From the NCBI RefSeq assembly GCF_022568815.1, contig NZ_JAKZHX010000011.1:124001-188000 (forward strand): a stretch of 64,000 bases of DNA. The letters are read 5' to 3'. A program made the position numbers and the translations under genes. How positions within the stretch are numbered: position 1 is the first letter of the stretch; every line of letters begins with the position of its first letter. This DNA is from Undibacterium paludis (lineage in GTDB: Bacteria; Pseudomonadota; Gammaproteobacteria; Burkholderiales; Burkholderiaceae_D). The notes under the pieces were generated by a model. That model saw nothing but the letters and a program-made list of their open reading frames with translations. It had not been told where the DNA came from and did no database searches. Positions 47,348 to 56,731 of the stretch are shown here, one piece after another.

Positions 47348-50300
47348 ATGTCTGTTGTAAATTCTGTTCTTGAAGGTGTCGATGAATTCGTCTACTGGGC
47401 TGGTTCCATGTTCAGGAGTGCCGCTTCAGTTTATTGCGAACTGGAAACTACCGACGACGAGAGTACGCTGGTGGCCAAGGATGGCTCGCTGATCAGCTTC
47501 ATACGCATAGATGGCGCCCGCTTCCTGGTTGGTGTCGAAGAATTTTCCACCATACATCGTTCTCTGATGCAGGGTATAGAAGCATTCTTTGGCAACCCTG
47601 GGCACCACATGCAAATTGTCTTTGGCTGCGACAAGGAATTTGTAGTCCGTGATATCAGTTATGCACTTGAGGGATCAAGGGATACGGCAAGAAACCTGCA
47701 GATGGATGTGCAAGACATGTTTGATGCCAAGGTGGCTCACATGTCGCAGTACACCTCGCATGAGGAATGTTATCTGGTCTTGTGGACGCATGGTTCTTCC
47801 ATGACCAAGGCAGAGGCATCCGCCGCCTCGAAAGAAAAAATACAGTTCAACAAAGAACATAGTGTGCCTGTCATGAAGCATAGCCAGTACCTGTTCGCGG
47901 CAATCCGTGAATTGCGTGACAGGCATAGCTCATTCAAGCGATCAGTCAGGTTGGAGCTGGAAACTGCTGGCCTTGATTGCGAGATACTGGATGCGCATAC
48001 GGCTTTGCGCGTTGCCAGGATGTCCTATGATGCTGACTATACGGATGAATTGTGGAAGCCAAGACTGCTTGGCGACAAGATCTCACCGCGCGCTTTTGAA
48101 AACCCGCATCCCCGCGATATCTCCGATATTCTGTATCCGCGCATAGAACATCAGATCATGCCCAGGGATGCCGAAGAATTCAATGGCAAATGGCTGCGCA
48201 TCGGTGATCGTATCATCGCACCTGTCCATGTTTATTTGTTCCCCAAGGATATCAATACCTTCCAGCGTCTGTTTGCCCGTCTGAAAGAAGCCGATTTGCC
48301 GTGGCGTTATTCGATGATGATGGAGGGGGGAGGGGTACGCGGCTTTGGCATGAAGTCTATGATCGCCGCCCTGATTTCCTTTGCCTCGGCCAATAACAAG
48401 CTGGCCAATAATGCCGTGCAAGCGCTGCAGAATTATCAGGAGATGGAAGGGGGGACTGTCGTCAAGGTTTCCATGTCTTTTGTAACCTGGGCAAAAGTTG
48501 GTGAGGAAAAGCTCTTGCGTAGCCGCGAACAGCGACTGGCTCGTGCGGTTGAAGGTTGGGGCGGGATCGAAGTGTTTGACAAGAGTGGTGATCCGTTTGA
48601 GGGGGTCGCCTCTACCCTGATTGGTTTCACGACAAAAAACATGGGTACGCCGGCCATCGCTCCTTTGCCGGATATTGTCTACATGATGCCGTTGCAACGC
48701 CCCGCCTCATCCTGGAAGGAAGGGGCAGTCCTGTTCCGTTCACCTGATGGGAAACTCTGGCCGTATCAGCCTGGCTCCAGCAAACAGACCACCTGGATTG
48801 ACATCATCTTTGCGAAGCCGGGTTCAGGCAAGTCGGTACTGTCGAACATGTTGAACTGGGCCATTTGCGTGATGCCAGGCCTGAAACGATTGCCACGTAT
48901 CTCAGTGATTGATATCGGCCCTTCATCAAGCGGTTTGATTTCGCTGGTGAAGGATGCGCTGCCGCCCAATCTCAAGCATCTGGCCAATTATTTCCGTCTG
49001 CGCATGACGCCGGAATACGCAGTGAATCCATTCGATACTCAACTGGGGTTTCACTATCCTATTCCGCAGGAACGTGCATTCCTGGTGAACCTGCTGACCT
49101 TGCTGACCATGCCTATGGGCAAGACAGAACCTTATGACGGTATGCCAGACATTTGCGGCATGGTGGTTGATGAAGCATACCGCCTGTATTCCCCAGAAAA
49201 AAGCCCAAAACGCTATTCTGAGCATCAGGATGAAAAAGTAGATGCTGCCGTCAGGTCGCTGGGTCTGCATACGGACGAGATCACCACATGGTGGGATATC
49301 ACCGACGAGTTATTCAGACATGGCATGGTGCATGAAGCCATTCTGGCACAACGCTTTGCTGTACCCAACATGAACGACCTGACTTCGGTCGTACAGGATC
49401 AATCTTTCCGGGACGTGTACACCAAGCCCAAAACGGCTACTTCAGAAACCATTGTTGACGCATTTTCACGCATGATTCAGTCAGTATTGCGTGAGTATCC
49501 GGTGCTGACATCAACAACCAAATTCGACATCGGTGACACACGCATTGTTGCGATTGACCTTGATGAAGTAGCCAAATCTGGCGGCGCTGCTGCTGACCGC
49601 CGTACCGGCATCATGTATATGCTGGGCCAGTTCATCGGCACGCGTAATTTCTTCTTCAACGAAGAAAACCTGCAGGAATGCCGCCCTTTGTATAAGGCTT
49701 ATCACCGTGCCCGCGTCGATGAAATCAAGGAAGATCCAAAACGCGTGGTATTCGATGAATTCCATAGAACCGAAAACTCGCCGGTAGTACGTGACCAAGT
49801 TCTGGTCTATATGCGTGAAGGTCGTAAATGGGGTGTGCAGGTTTGCCTCTTATCGCAATCGATGAACGACTTTGACAAGGAAATGGTTGAATTTTCTACG
49901 TCGATGTTCGTGCTCGATGGTGGTGACGCAGCACAGGTAAAAGAAATTGGTGACCGCTTTGGTTTGTCCAAGACGGCACGTCACGCACTTGAGTCAGGTC
50001 GTGTTCACCCCCCACGTTCAGGTGGTTCGACTTTCCTGGCCATTTTCTCGACCAAGAAACACCGAAATGAGCAATTGCTGACCAATACCGTCGGCCCCAT
50101 GGAATTGTGGGCGTTTTCAACGACACGCAAAGACACCATCCTGCGCGATAAATTATATCGGGCCATAGGTTCCTCCAAGGCACGTCGGGTCTTGGCCGAG
50201 AACTATCCTGACGGTTCAGCCATGGAAGAAATCGAACGTCGTGAACTCGCCAGGAAATCGGCTACCGGCATGATAGGTGAGGACGATGACAGCAATATTA

Positions 50301-50383
50301 TTGACGCTATGGCTGAAGAATTGCTTGTCTATGCCCAGAAGAAAGATCACGAAGATAAAAAACGGGCTGCCGCGCTGATGTAA
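47348..50383 (+). CDS. dotO: DotO/IcmB (TraU) secretion ATPase
   Basis: Large cytoplasmic AAA-type ATPase of 1011 residues, VirB4-like. Walker A KPGSGKSV lies near residues 490-497 and Walker B RVVFDEFHRTE near 797-807. The size matches Legionella IcmB (about 1,000). It energises substrate transport or assembly together with DotB. I chose the ATG at 47348, with GGAG five bases upstream; a GTG at 47342 is also in frame. In Legionella icmJ (dotN) lies between icmD and icmB; here that gene is missing and replaced by a terminator and a gap. Confidence 0.95.
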   Translation: MSVVNSVLEGVDEFVYWAGSMFRSAASVYCELETTDDESTLVAKDGSLISFIRIDGARFLVGVEEFSTIHRSLMQGIEAFFGNPGHHMQIVFGCDKEFVVRDISYALEGSRDTARNLQMDVQDMFDAKVAHMSQYTSHEECYLVLWTHGSSMTKAEASAASKEKIQFNKEHSVPVMKHSQYLFAAIRELRDRHSSFKRSVRLELETAGLDCEILDAHTALRVARMSYDADYTDELWKPRLLGDKISPRAFENPHPRDISDILYPRIEHQIMPRDAEEFNGKWLRIGDRIIAPVHVYLFPKDINTFQRLFARLKEADLPWRYSMMMEGGGVRGFGMKSMIAALISFASANNKLANNAVQALQNYQEMEGGTVVKVSMSFVTWAKVGEEKLLRSREQRLARAVEGWGGIEVFDKSGDPFEGVASTLIGFTTKNMGTPAIAPLPDIVYMMPLQRPASSWKEGAVLFRSPDGKLWPYQPGSSKQTTWIDIIFAKPGSGKSVLSNMLNWAICVMPGLKRLPRISVIDIGPSSSGLISLVKDALPPNLKHLANYFRLRMTPEYAVNPFDTQLGFHYPIPQERAFLVNLLTLLTMPMGKTEPYDGMPDICGMVVDEAYRLYSPEKSPKRYSEHQDEKVDAAVRSLGLHTDEITTWWDITDELFRHGMVHEAILAQRFAVPNMNDLTSVVQDQSFRDVYTKPKTATSETIVDAFSRMIQSVLREYPVLTSTTKFDIGDTRIVAIDLDEVAKSGGAAADRRTGIMYMLGQFIGTRNFFFNEENLQECRPLYKAYHRARVDEIKEDPKRVVFDEFHRTENSPVVRDQVLVYMREGRKWGVQVCLLSQSMNDFDKEMVEFSTSMFVLDGGDAAQVKEIGDRFGLSKTARHALESGRVHPPRSGGSTFLAIFSTKKHRNEQLLTNTVGPMELWAFSTTRKDTILRDKLYRAIGSSKARRVLAENYPDGSAMEEIERRELARKSATGMIGEDDDSNIIDAMAEELLVYAQKKDHEDKKRAAALM

Positions 50384-50865
50384 GGCGAGCAACTGTCAGT
50401 GATCTAGCCAGGTAAAGCACCCCTGTCAGCGCATTGTGAAGTAATGTTGTGCTGACAGGTGGGGGCAACATGTCTGCAGATATCAGCGGCAATGCCAGGG
50501 ACAGTTCCCTGGAGCAGCATCTTTCCCCTGTTGGAAAGACTGTATTTTCGTTCCCTGTCCGTCCATGATCGTGATGAAAAAGCGAAAAAGATGGAGCTGG
50601 GAAATTGTCACTTTTTGATGAAAATTTGGCTGAAATTTAGCAAATGTTTTATGCTATCATTGTCTTAAAATATTTTAACTATTCAAAATTTTCATTCAGG
50701 GAATTAAAAAATAGTAAGTTTTTGCCGAATTAATCGTAAAACAGTACCAGCAGCAGGCTTGCTGCATAGATCAGAACGCTGTCCCAGTGCACTGATTGAC
50801 ATGCAGGATGTTCAGAACAGGCCGGGGTTTTAAAAAACGCACGTTTGCAAACAGAGACTTTATTC
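50384..50865 (+). promoter_or_regulatory. gene-free gap between dotO and dotD with hairpin and shared motif
   Basis: Gap of 482 bases with no convincing coding sequence. It holds a nine-pair perfect hairpin (cctgtcagc at 50422-50430, gctgacagg at 50451-50459) without a T-run, an extended -10-like tgctatcat at 50652-50660, and attgtcttaa at 50659-50668, identical to a sequence upstream of dotJ. It probably contains the promoter of the dotD-dotC-dotB-icmT operon. Confidence 0.5.
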
Positions 50866-51399
50866 ATGAATCAGATCAAATTTGCTGTCAGCACATTAGT
50901 TGTTTCTGGACTCCTGGCTGGCTGCCAGACTGGTAACGTCAAGGTCGCAGAGGATCAGAAATCCCGTCTGTCTGAGACCGTCAGCCTGCAAAAGCAATTG
51001 CTGTCCACTGCTGACTCCATAGAACGGAATTCGCAATTGCTGGCAGAAGCCACGAACACACGTGCGGCTGTAGAAAAAGCCCAGTTATCCCCGGCACAGC
51101 AGGCAAAAATGGATAAGTCTGCAACGACCAAAGAGCCTTATGGGATGACGGCGAAAATCAGTTTTGTCTGGGAAGCCGGGCCGATACAGGAAGTCGCGCG
51201 CCAGATGGCAATCCGTTCAGGTTATGAATACATGCAACCGGAAGGCAGTGTTCCCAGCATCCCAGTGATGGTCAAAATCAATGCGAAAGAACAGTCGATC
51301 GCTTCCATCCTGCGTGATGCCGGTTTGCAGGCTGGTTCACGTGCGGACATCGTCGTCGATGAAGCGAGAAGAAGAGTCCTGGTTCGTTTCTTTGAATAA
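50866..51399 (+). CDS. dotD: DotD (TraH) outer-membrane lipoprotein
   Basis: Lipoprotein of 177 residues: lipobox LAGC with Cys20, a helical linker (about 30-85), and a C-terminal domain (about 95-177) with ISFVWEAGPIQEVARQMA and the end VVDEARRRVLVRFFE. That domain has the fold of secretin N-domains in DotD. DotD anchors the outer-membrane core with DotC and DotH. The ATG at 50866 is preceded by AGAG. It is followed by dotC, dotB and icmT, the exact order of IncI traH-I-J-K. Confidence 0.92.
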   Translation: MNQIKFAVSTLVVSGLLAGCQTGNVKVAEDQKSRLSETVSLQKQLLSTADSIERNSQLLAEATNTRAAVEKAQLSPAQQAKMDKSATTKEPYGMTAKISFVWEAGPIQEVARQMAIRSGYEYMQPEGSVPSIPVMVKINAKEQSIASILRDAGLQAGSRADIVVDEARRRVLVRFFE

Positions 51400-51419
51400 T
51401 CTTCACAGTGGATAAGCGT

Positions 51420-52361
51420 ATGTTCAAAGCAGGTCGAATTCTGGCAACTTCCCTGGGGCTTTTGCTGGCATCCAGTGTTTATGCACTCGGTAGCGGTGAA
51501 TCTTATGTGCCAGCTGCCAAAGTCGAAGGCAGCAGTTCAAATACTGCTGCCCCGCAGCTCAGTGATTTTAGTGCGGATAATATTTCCAAGGCAAAGCGCA
51601 GTGAGGACGATCCCTTTAAAGACAGTGATATCCGCGATTTGCGTATTGCTGCAGTACGTGAGGCTGCCTATGGGATGGGCATACGTAATGGGCTGGTTGC
51701 CAGATCCATCCTGATCAAGGAATTCCTGTACCGCCATCGCTCGGAAATGGACAGAATCTTTAATTTTGCTTCGCTGATGCTTGACTGCGGCAAGGAAGAA
51801 AAGACGCGCTATTCACAGAAACTGATAGGTGAACGCCCGAATGAAAACTGCGTTATGCAACCGCCCGTCATACTTGGCGCAAAAAATCTGTTGAATGATA
51901 AGGATGGCGAGGGTGAAGTTCTGCGCTACTCCAAGGCCAGTTTTCGCATCAAGAAGCAGGCGCGCCTGATCACGACCATCCCGGTCTGGGAAAATTATCT
52001 GATTTTTGACGCAGGTTCACCAGGTAATGATGTGCACCCTTCACTCTTCCCCAAGAATGACGAAGAAAAGCGCGTCTGGAATCAGGCTTTGGCTGAGGGC
52101 TGGGACAAGGGAGTGGAGCAGGCCAATGCCATCTATCGCCAGAATCTGGCAGTCTTGCATGAGGATTTCTCTGGCATGCAGCGCTACCAATATCTCTTGT
52201 TGCAAAACCTGGTCAGCAAACCTTTCGTGTCACGTAATCGCCTGGGCATTACTGGCAACGGGAAAACCGGCATTTCCATTGATGATATTACGCTGACGAT
52301 AACCGAGCGCCCTGAATTCAATTTGAAATCCAGCGACTGGATGTTGTTCCCCAGTTTTTGA
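51420..52361 (+). CDS. dotC: DotC (TraI) core protein, without lipobox
   Basis: Protein of 313 residues that is unmistakably DotC: RDLRIAAVREAAYGMGIRNG, then LLDCGKEE-like and MQPPVILGA segments, and the PEFNLKSSDWMLFP end. The N-terminal segment (about 7-23) is a signal peptide ending VYALG, but there is no cysteine near the cleavage site, whereas Legionella DotC is a lipoprotein. This copy would thus depend on DotD for outer-membrane attachment. The start is ATG 51420 or GTG 51408; both have weak ribosome binding sites. Confidence 0.92.
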   Translation: MFKAGRILATSLGLLLASSVYALGSGESYVPAAKVEGSSSNTAAPQLSDFSADNISKAKRSEDDPFKDSDIRDLRIAAVREAAYGMGIRNGLVARSILIKEFLYRHRSEMDRIFNFASLMLDCGKEEKTRYSQKLIGERPNENCVMQPPVILGAKNLLNDKDGEGEVLRYSKASFRIKKQARLITTIPVWENYLIFDAGSPGNDVHPSLFPKNDEEKRVWNQALAEGWDKGVEQANAIYRQNLAVLHEDFSGMQRYQYLLLQNLVSKPFVSRNRLGITGNGKTGISIDDITLTITERPEFNLKSSDWMLFPSF

Positions 52362-52379
52362 TCGCATAGAGGTAAGTTC

Positions 52380-53642
52380 ATGTCAGCGCTTGTAACACCT
52401 ATTCCACTTGCTCCGAAGCCGGTAAAAAGTCTGGATTCCAGCTTTGACCGCGAAGCAGTGGAAGCCCGTTATGCCTTCAAGGATGTGCCCAATACTTTTG
52501 AGCAGAATTCCTTTCGCAGACTACTGCAGCACTGTCTGGACATCGGTGTTTCCGATATTTACCTGAAGACAGGCGATCCGGTCAAGGTCAGGGTGGGAAA
52601 ACCCATTTTCAAACTGACCAAGCGCAACCTGGAAACCAGTGAACTCAATACCATCGTGACTGAGGTATATGGTACCAATGGGCCATCAAAACTGGGAGGC
52701 GGTGAAGCGATTGACTATGCCTACGAGTTAAAGCTCGATAACCAGCGTGGCGTATCCGTACGCTTTCGTATGAATGCAACTGGTTGTCTTTCACCATCCG
52801 GGCCTGGTGTGGAAATAGTCATGCGGCCTCTGCAGGAAAATCCGCCAGAAATTTCTGCCATGAAATTACCTGCTGACTTGATGGAACAATTGTTTCCGGA
52901 GATCGGCCTGGTACTGGTCACCGGTGAAACCGGCTCAGGCAAGACCACCCTGCTGGCGGCCATCATCCGCTACATACTGGAGCAGCCTGAATCGAATAAG
53001 CGTATTTTGACTGGCGAAGACCCGATTGAATTCGTCTTTGATAAATGCAAGCGTTATTCATCCATGGTGGCGCAGCATGAAATCGGACGTCATTTGAAAT
53101 CTTTCTCGGAATTCATCCGCAATGCTGTACGACGTGATCCGAATATCCTGATGGTTGGTGAGATGCGCGACCATGAGACCATCAATGCCGGCATACAGGC
53201 TGCGCAAGTCGGTAAGGCCGTATATTCGACCTTGCATACCAATTCCGTCGGCCAGACCTGGAAGCGCATGGTCAACGTTTTCCCGCACGAAGAGCGGGTA
53301 TCGAAAATGGTCGATCTGATTGACACCACCAAGGTCATCCTGACTCAGCGTCTGGTAGCGTCGACAGAAAAAAATGAAGATGGCAATTTCAAGCGCATAG
53401 CACTACGTGAGTTCCTGGTATTTGATGATGAAGTCAAAACCAGGCTCATTGAGCAGGTTGGCGCCGATGTCAACATGCTGCCTTTCCTGACGCATTCCAT
53501 CGTCAGGGAAAGAAAGCAGCTGCTGGTTGACGAGGCACGCCGCTATTATCGTGAAGGCATGATTTCCGAGATTGAATACAAAAAGTACGAAGTGAGCGCA
53601 GCACAGGCAGAGCGCATGCTTGGCAGCGATGGTCCGCAATAA
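52380..53642 (+). CDS. dotB: DotB (TraJ) secretion ATPase
   Basis: Cytoplasmic hexameric ATPase of the VirB11/PilT superfamily, 420 residues. An N-terminal domain (about 45-165) includes HCLDIGVSDIYLKTGDPVKV; Walker A GETGSGKTT lies near 182-190; the Asp and His boxes follow, with LMVGEMRDHET and YSTLHTNSV near 257-287. DotB docks on DotO and powers export. GAGGT precedes the ATG. It lies 18 bases after dotC and 9 bases before icmT. Confidence 0.95.
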   Translation: MSALVTPIPLAPKPVKSLDSSFDREAVEARYAFKDVPNTFEQNSFRRLLQHCLDIGVSDIYLKTGDPVKVRVGKPIFKLTKRNLETSELNTIVTEVYGTNGPSKLGGGEAIDYAYELKLDNQRGVSVRFRMNATGCLSPSGPGVEIVMRPLQENPPEISAMKLPADLMEQLFPEIGLVLVTGETGSGKTTLLAAIIRYILEQPESNKRILTGEDPIEFVFDKCKRYSSMVAQHEIGRHLKSFSEFIRNAVRRDPNILMVGEMRDHETINAGIQAAQVGKAVYSTLHTNSVGQTWKRMVNVFPHEERVSKMVDLIDTTKVILTQRLVASTEKNEDGNFKRIALREFLVFDDEVKTRLIEQVGADVNMLPFLTHSIVRERKQLLVDEARRYYREGMISEIEYKKYEVSAAQAERMLGSDGPQ

Positions 53643-53651
53643 GGAGTTCGC

Positions 53652-53939
53652 ATGGCAAATGAAATAGATGATGGTACGTCGAAGGTAATCTGGCGTGATT
53701 CTGCCAGGGAATTACGTTTTCTGGGTATTAACTATATCGCCGTCTTTCCCCTGGTTTTCTGGCTTTTGCATGCCAACATGTTCACCTTTGTTGTGGCTGT
53801 AACAGTCATCGTTGCATTGACCATCCTTGAGCGTTTCAAGTATTCGCCAGCCGTGGTGTTCCGCATCGTCCGCTGTTTTATTGGTGGCAAAGTCAGGTAT
53901 GCAAAAAACTGGAATGAGATGAAACGCTACCGCAGCTGA
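53652..53939 (+). CDS. icmT: IcmT (TraK) membrane protein
   Basis: Protein of 95 residues with two adjacent hydrophobic segments (about 22-60). The WRDSARELRFLGINY opening and FRIVRCFIGGK near the C-terminus are those of IcmT, whose usual length is about 86. AAGGAG precedes the ATG. It closes the dotD-dotC-dotB-icmT unit. Confidence 0.9.
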   Translation: MANEIDDGTSKVIWRDSARELRFLGINYIAVFPLVFWLLHANMFTFVVAVTVIVALTILERFKYSPAVVFRIVRCFIGGKVRYAKNWNEMKRYRS

Positions 53940-54108
53940 AACTGTGTTTACCTGCATTTGTTGAACAAGATTTTTAAATATTGACCAGAATCTGTCATGC
54001 AATTGCCTCCGTCTGTATGGTGGCGGCGCAGACTGGCGGTTTCTGTCAGCTTTTTCTCAAAAGGAAGAGTTTTTATTTTTTAGCCCAAGGCTAAGGGAGA
54101 ACCTGGTG

Positions 54109-55539
54109 ATGGAATGTCAACGTAGTGTATTGAGTGTGATGGTCGCCGGCATTTTTGCCGGTACTGCATGTGTCTATGCTCCTGGTGCTATGGCTGGTTA
54201 TGAAATCGTCAGTAATCAAAGTACACCTTATGTGTACCAGATTGCCGGCGCCAGCAGAAAAGTTATTGATGTACGTGAAGAACGGGTCATAGGTGCAACC
54301 GCCAATACCATACATCACGGCTATATCAATATGGACATGGCGATGGTGCCTGTGGCAGCCAACCGCGGCATAGACATGCTGGGCGGCTTGCGCGGCATCG
54401 TCCCTGAAAGCCAGGAGTGGCGCGTATTTGCCCTGCGCGGTGTCAACGTCAAACACAAGATAGACTGGGCCAGTTCTGAAAGCTGGGTGATGACACTTGA
54501 TGGTGTATTGCTCAAGAATAAACTGATCGCAGATATCAATTGGGACAACAGGGAAATCACCCTGGCACCAATGTCAAATAAAACCTATGCCCAGCAACTG
54601 GCCAGGCAGGACAAACAGCGTAGTGTATTGCGCCTGGTGACGGTCAGGCAGCAATATGAAACACCAGAACCTTTGATCGCCTTGCGCCTGCATCCAGCAC
54701 AGAGTGCGCTTACTGAAGGTCGCAGCTTGCCGGTTGCCAGTGTGGACGTACCTGTACGCACCCTGGAAGAAGTCGGCGACAATCGCGGTAATGCCAACAT
54801 AGGCGTCAAAATGCCGGACGCAGCAATCGATACACTGATCAATCAGAGAGTCGAACAGGCGACCCGGGAAAAAATGGCACAGCTTGAAGCACTCGAGGCG
54901 CAATACCGCGAAAAGCTGGAGCAGTTGAATGCACGCAGCAAGCAGATCAAGTCTGAGCAACCTGCCAGCAACGAAGGGAGCGTACTTCCCAAACCGGCAG
55001 CGCAGAATATAGGCTTTAAAGAAAAACCATTTTCCAGCAACGGCATGATGCGCGCAGACTATCGTTATCCGGGCCCGATGCGGGGTGGTTACCAGATGAC
55101 CAGGCTGGGCTGGTCCAGTACTAATGAAAAAATGGTGTCTGACGATCAGGTCATGAAAAAAAATGTTCGCCTGGATACTGCAGTGGCAGTAACAAATCCC
55201 GTTGCTGCAGACAATGCCGCGGCTAGTGAAACAGTGACCCCGGCGCCAGCCAATGTCTTGTCATTCCCGGTTCAGTCCAACGTGGAGGTGACTGAGCCTG
55301 CGCAAACCAAGTGGGAAATCACACTCAATGACAAAACCCTGCGTAATGCCCTGACGCGCCTGGCATCGCGAAATGGTTATTCCCTTTCATACCAGACCAA
55401 AGACCAGGAAATTAAAATGGGCGGGACTTTCTTTGGTACGTTTGACGCAGCCCTGAGAGAGATCGAGCTGGCTACTGGCAAGCGCATACGTCAGATCGAA
55501 TCAAGGCTACTGGGTCGCCTGATCATGGTGACTGACTGA
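54109..55539 (+). CDS. exported protein with C-terminal TcpQ/STN-like domain
   Basis: Protein of 476 residues with a signal peptide (hydrophobic 8-25, cleavage near AMAG). The N-terminal 130 residues are beta-rich with YVYQIAGASRKVIDVREERV, a coiled coil spans about 245-285, a flexible region follows, and the last 80 residues (WEITLNDKTLRNALTRLASR onward) match the TcpQ/PilL C-terminal, secretin N-domain-like pattern. It lies 169 bases after icmT on the same strand. I infer a periplasmic core or pilus component that adds to DotD, not present in the Legionella gene set. A GGGAGA site supports the ATG at 54109. Confidence 0.7.
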   Translation: MECQRSVLSVMVAGIFAGTACVYAPGAMAGYEIVSNQSTPYVYQIAGASRKVIDVREERVIGATANTIHHGYINMDMAMVPVAANRGIDMLGGLRGIVPESQEWRVFALRGVNVKHKIDWASSESWVMTLDGVLLKNKLIADINWDNREITLAPMSNKTYAQQLARQDKQRSVLRLVTVRQQYETPEPLIALRLHPAQSALTEGRSLPVASVDVPVRTLEEVGDNRGNANIGVKMPDAAIDTLINQRVEQATREKMAQLEALEAQYREKLEQLNARSKQIKSEQPASNEGSVLPKPAAQNIGFKEKPFSSNGMMRADYRYPGPMRGGYQMTRLGWSSTNEKMVSDDQVMKKNVRLDTAVAVTNPVAADNAAASETVTPAPANVLSFPVQSNVEVTEPAQTKWEITLNDKTLRNALTRLASRNGYSLSYQTKDQEIKMGGTFFGTFDAALREIELATGKRIRQIESRLLGRLIMVTD

Positions 55540-55640
55540 AAGAGCGGGGGAGAATGATGGGGGAGTTGCTGGTGCAGACCAGATTCCCCGGTTTGATTGC
55601 CAAGCTTGATTGTGGCAATCGCGTTCATCTCAATATAATG

Positions 55641-56057
55641 TCAGATGGCTGCCCGATGTGCAAATGAGCGCCACAGGCTGCTGCGCGAAGATTCTAGTTG
55701 ACGGCGCTCTTCATGCAGGACAGTGACCAGGTGGCGGATCTTGGCCAAATCGCTCAGAGGCAAGGATTGGCGCTGTATCTGTTCTATCAGTTGCAGGGTT
55801 TCCAGCGTATCAAGCTCCAGTCCGTCTTGTACCAGGACTGCCAGGACTTCTGAAGCAAATTCATCCTTCCAGATTTCTTCGGCGCTCCCAAATCGTTTAA
55901 GTATCTTGCTGGTCGATGGATCAAAAGATTCTTCCACGCCCGCACTTAAATGCTCAATGAAGCGCACGCGTCCCATGACACCATCAGAGAGTGCGTAGAC
56001 AATTTGTTCCCTGCCCTTGTAGGCAACCTGATAAAAGCATGCGTTTTCAATTTCCAT
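55641..56057 (-). CDS. hypothetical soluble protein, last of four-gene operon
   Basis: Protein of 138 residues without signal peptide. The N-terminal half reads as a small beta-rich domain (CFYQVAYKGREQIVYALSD), then helices to the end. I chose the ATG at 56057 because AGGA lies seven bases upstream. It overlaps the gene before it by 11 bases, so the two are coupled. Family not recognised; its position opposite the secretion genes suggests an accessory or substrate-related role. Confidence 0.58.
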   Translation of the reverse strand: MEIENACFYQVAYKGREQIVYALSDGVMGRVRFIEHLSAGVEESFDPSTSKILKRFGSAEEIWKDEFASEVLAVLVQDGLELDTLETLQLIEQIQRQSLPLSDLAKIRHLVTVLHEERRQLESSRSSLWRSFAHRAAI

Positions 56058-56673
56058 TACGTATTCCTGACGTGCCTCTTGCGGTATCCTGCAGGTCTGC
56101 TGCAAGGTCGTGATTGTGGTTGGACAGCGAAGCCAGCAAAGTCCTGGTCTTGTCACCTATCTGTTGTATGCTTTTTTGCAGGGAGTCTGATGCCTCCTGT
56201 CTGGAGATGTCAAAAGCCAGCAGTCCGACGACGTTGGTGCTCAATTTCTTGAATACATCAAGCTCTTTGAGCAGGGTAGGGTGGGTCAGTGTTGCACTGC
56301 TGTCCTGCAAGTCGATACCGGCATGTCTGGCGGCGATATCGACACGGACGGCCTGAGTATTGAGGCTGGTTAGCTGCTTTTGTATCAGGAACAGATTGCA
56401 GCGCTCAACAGCGTGAGTGTATTTCGCATCAAATGTCTGGGTACTGAGGGCAAGGTCCGTATTGGAAAAGTCAGGCCTGGCGCCTGACGTCAGCATCTGA
56501 TTCAATTCTTCTATGCAGTTCTTTGCCTTGCCTGTAGTGCTCTGCTGCTTTGCCAGCATGGAAGCCAGATCATCTTGCGCCAGGGCCCTGACAGCGTCAT
56601 CTCGGTAGCAGCCGCTATGGCCGTCCTCGTCCCGCTTGCTTTCAAGCGTTTTCAGAAAAAGTGTGTAACTCAC
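56047..56673 (-). CDS. hypothetical soluble helical protein
   Basis: Protein of about 208 residues, helical and charged, with no signal peptide. The GTG start at 56673 has AAGGG seven bases upstream and is preferred over a TTG at 56706. Overlaps the following gene by 11 bases. Segments such as FDISRQEASDSLQKSIQQIG suggest coiled helices. Family not recognised. Confidence 0.58.
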   Translation of the reverse strand: MSYTLFLKTLESKRDEDGHSGCYRDDAVRALAQDDLASMLAKQQSTTGKAKNCIEELNQMLTSGARPDFSNTDLALSTQTFDAKYTHAVERCNLFLIQKQLTSLNTQAVRVDIAARHAGIDLQDSSATLTHPTLLKELDVFKKLSTNVVGLLAFDISRQEASDSLQKSIQQIGDKTRTLLASLSNHNHDLAADLQDTARGTSGIRNGN

Positions 56674-56731
56674 GATATATCCCTTCTTCCAATCGTATCG
56701 CTGCAAGTCTTACTTGCAGCCTTCATTTTCA

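Noticed and set aside
40796..53939. VirB/VirD4-type (T4ASS) bacteria-killing system
   Set aside because: The proteins match Dot/Icm and IncI Tra families, not VirB1-VirB11; no VirD4 or XVIP-type effectors were seen.
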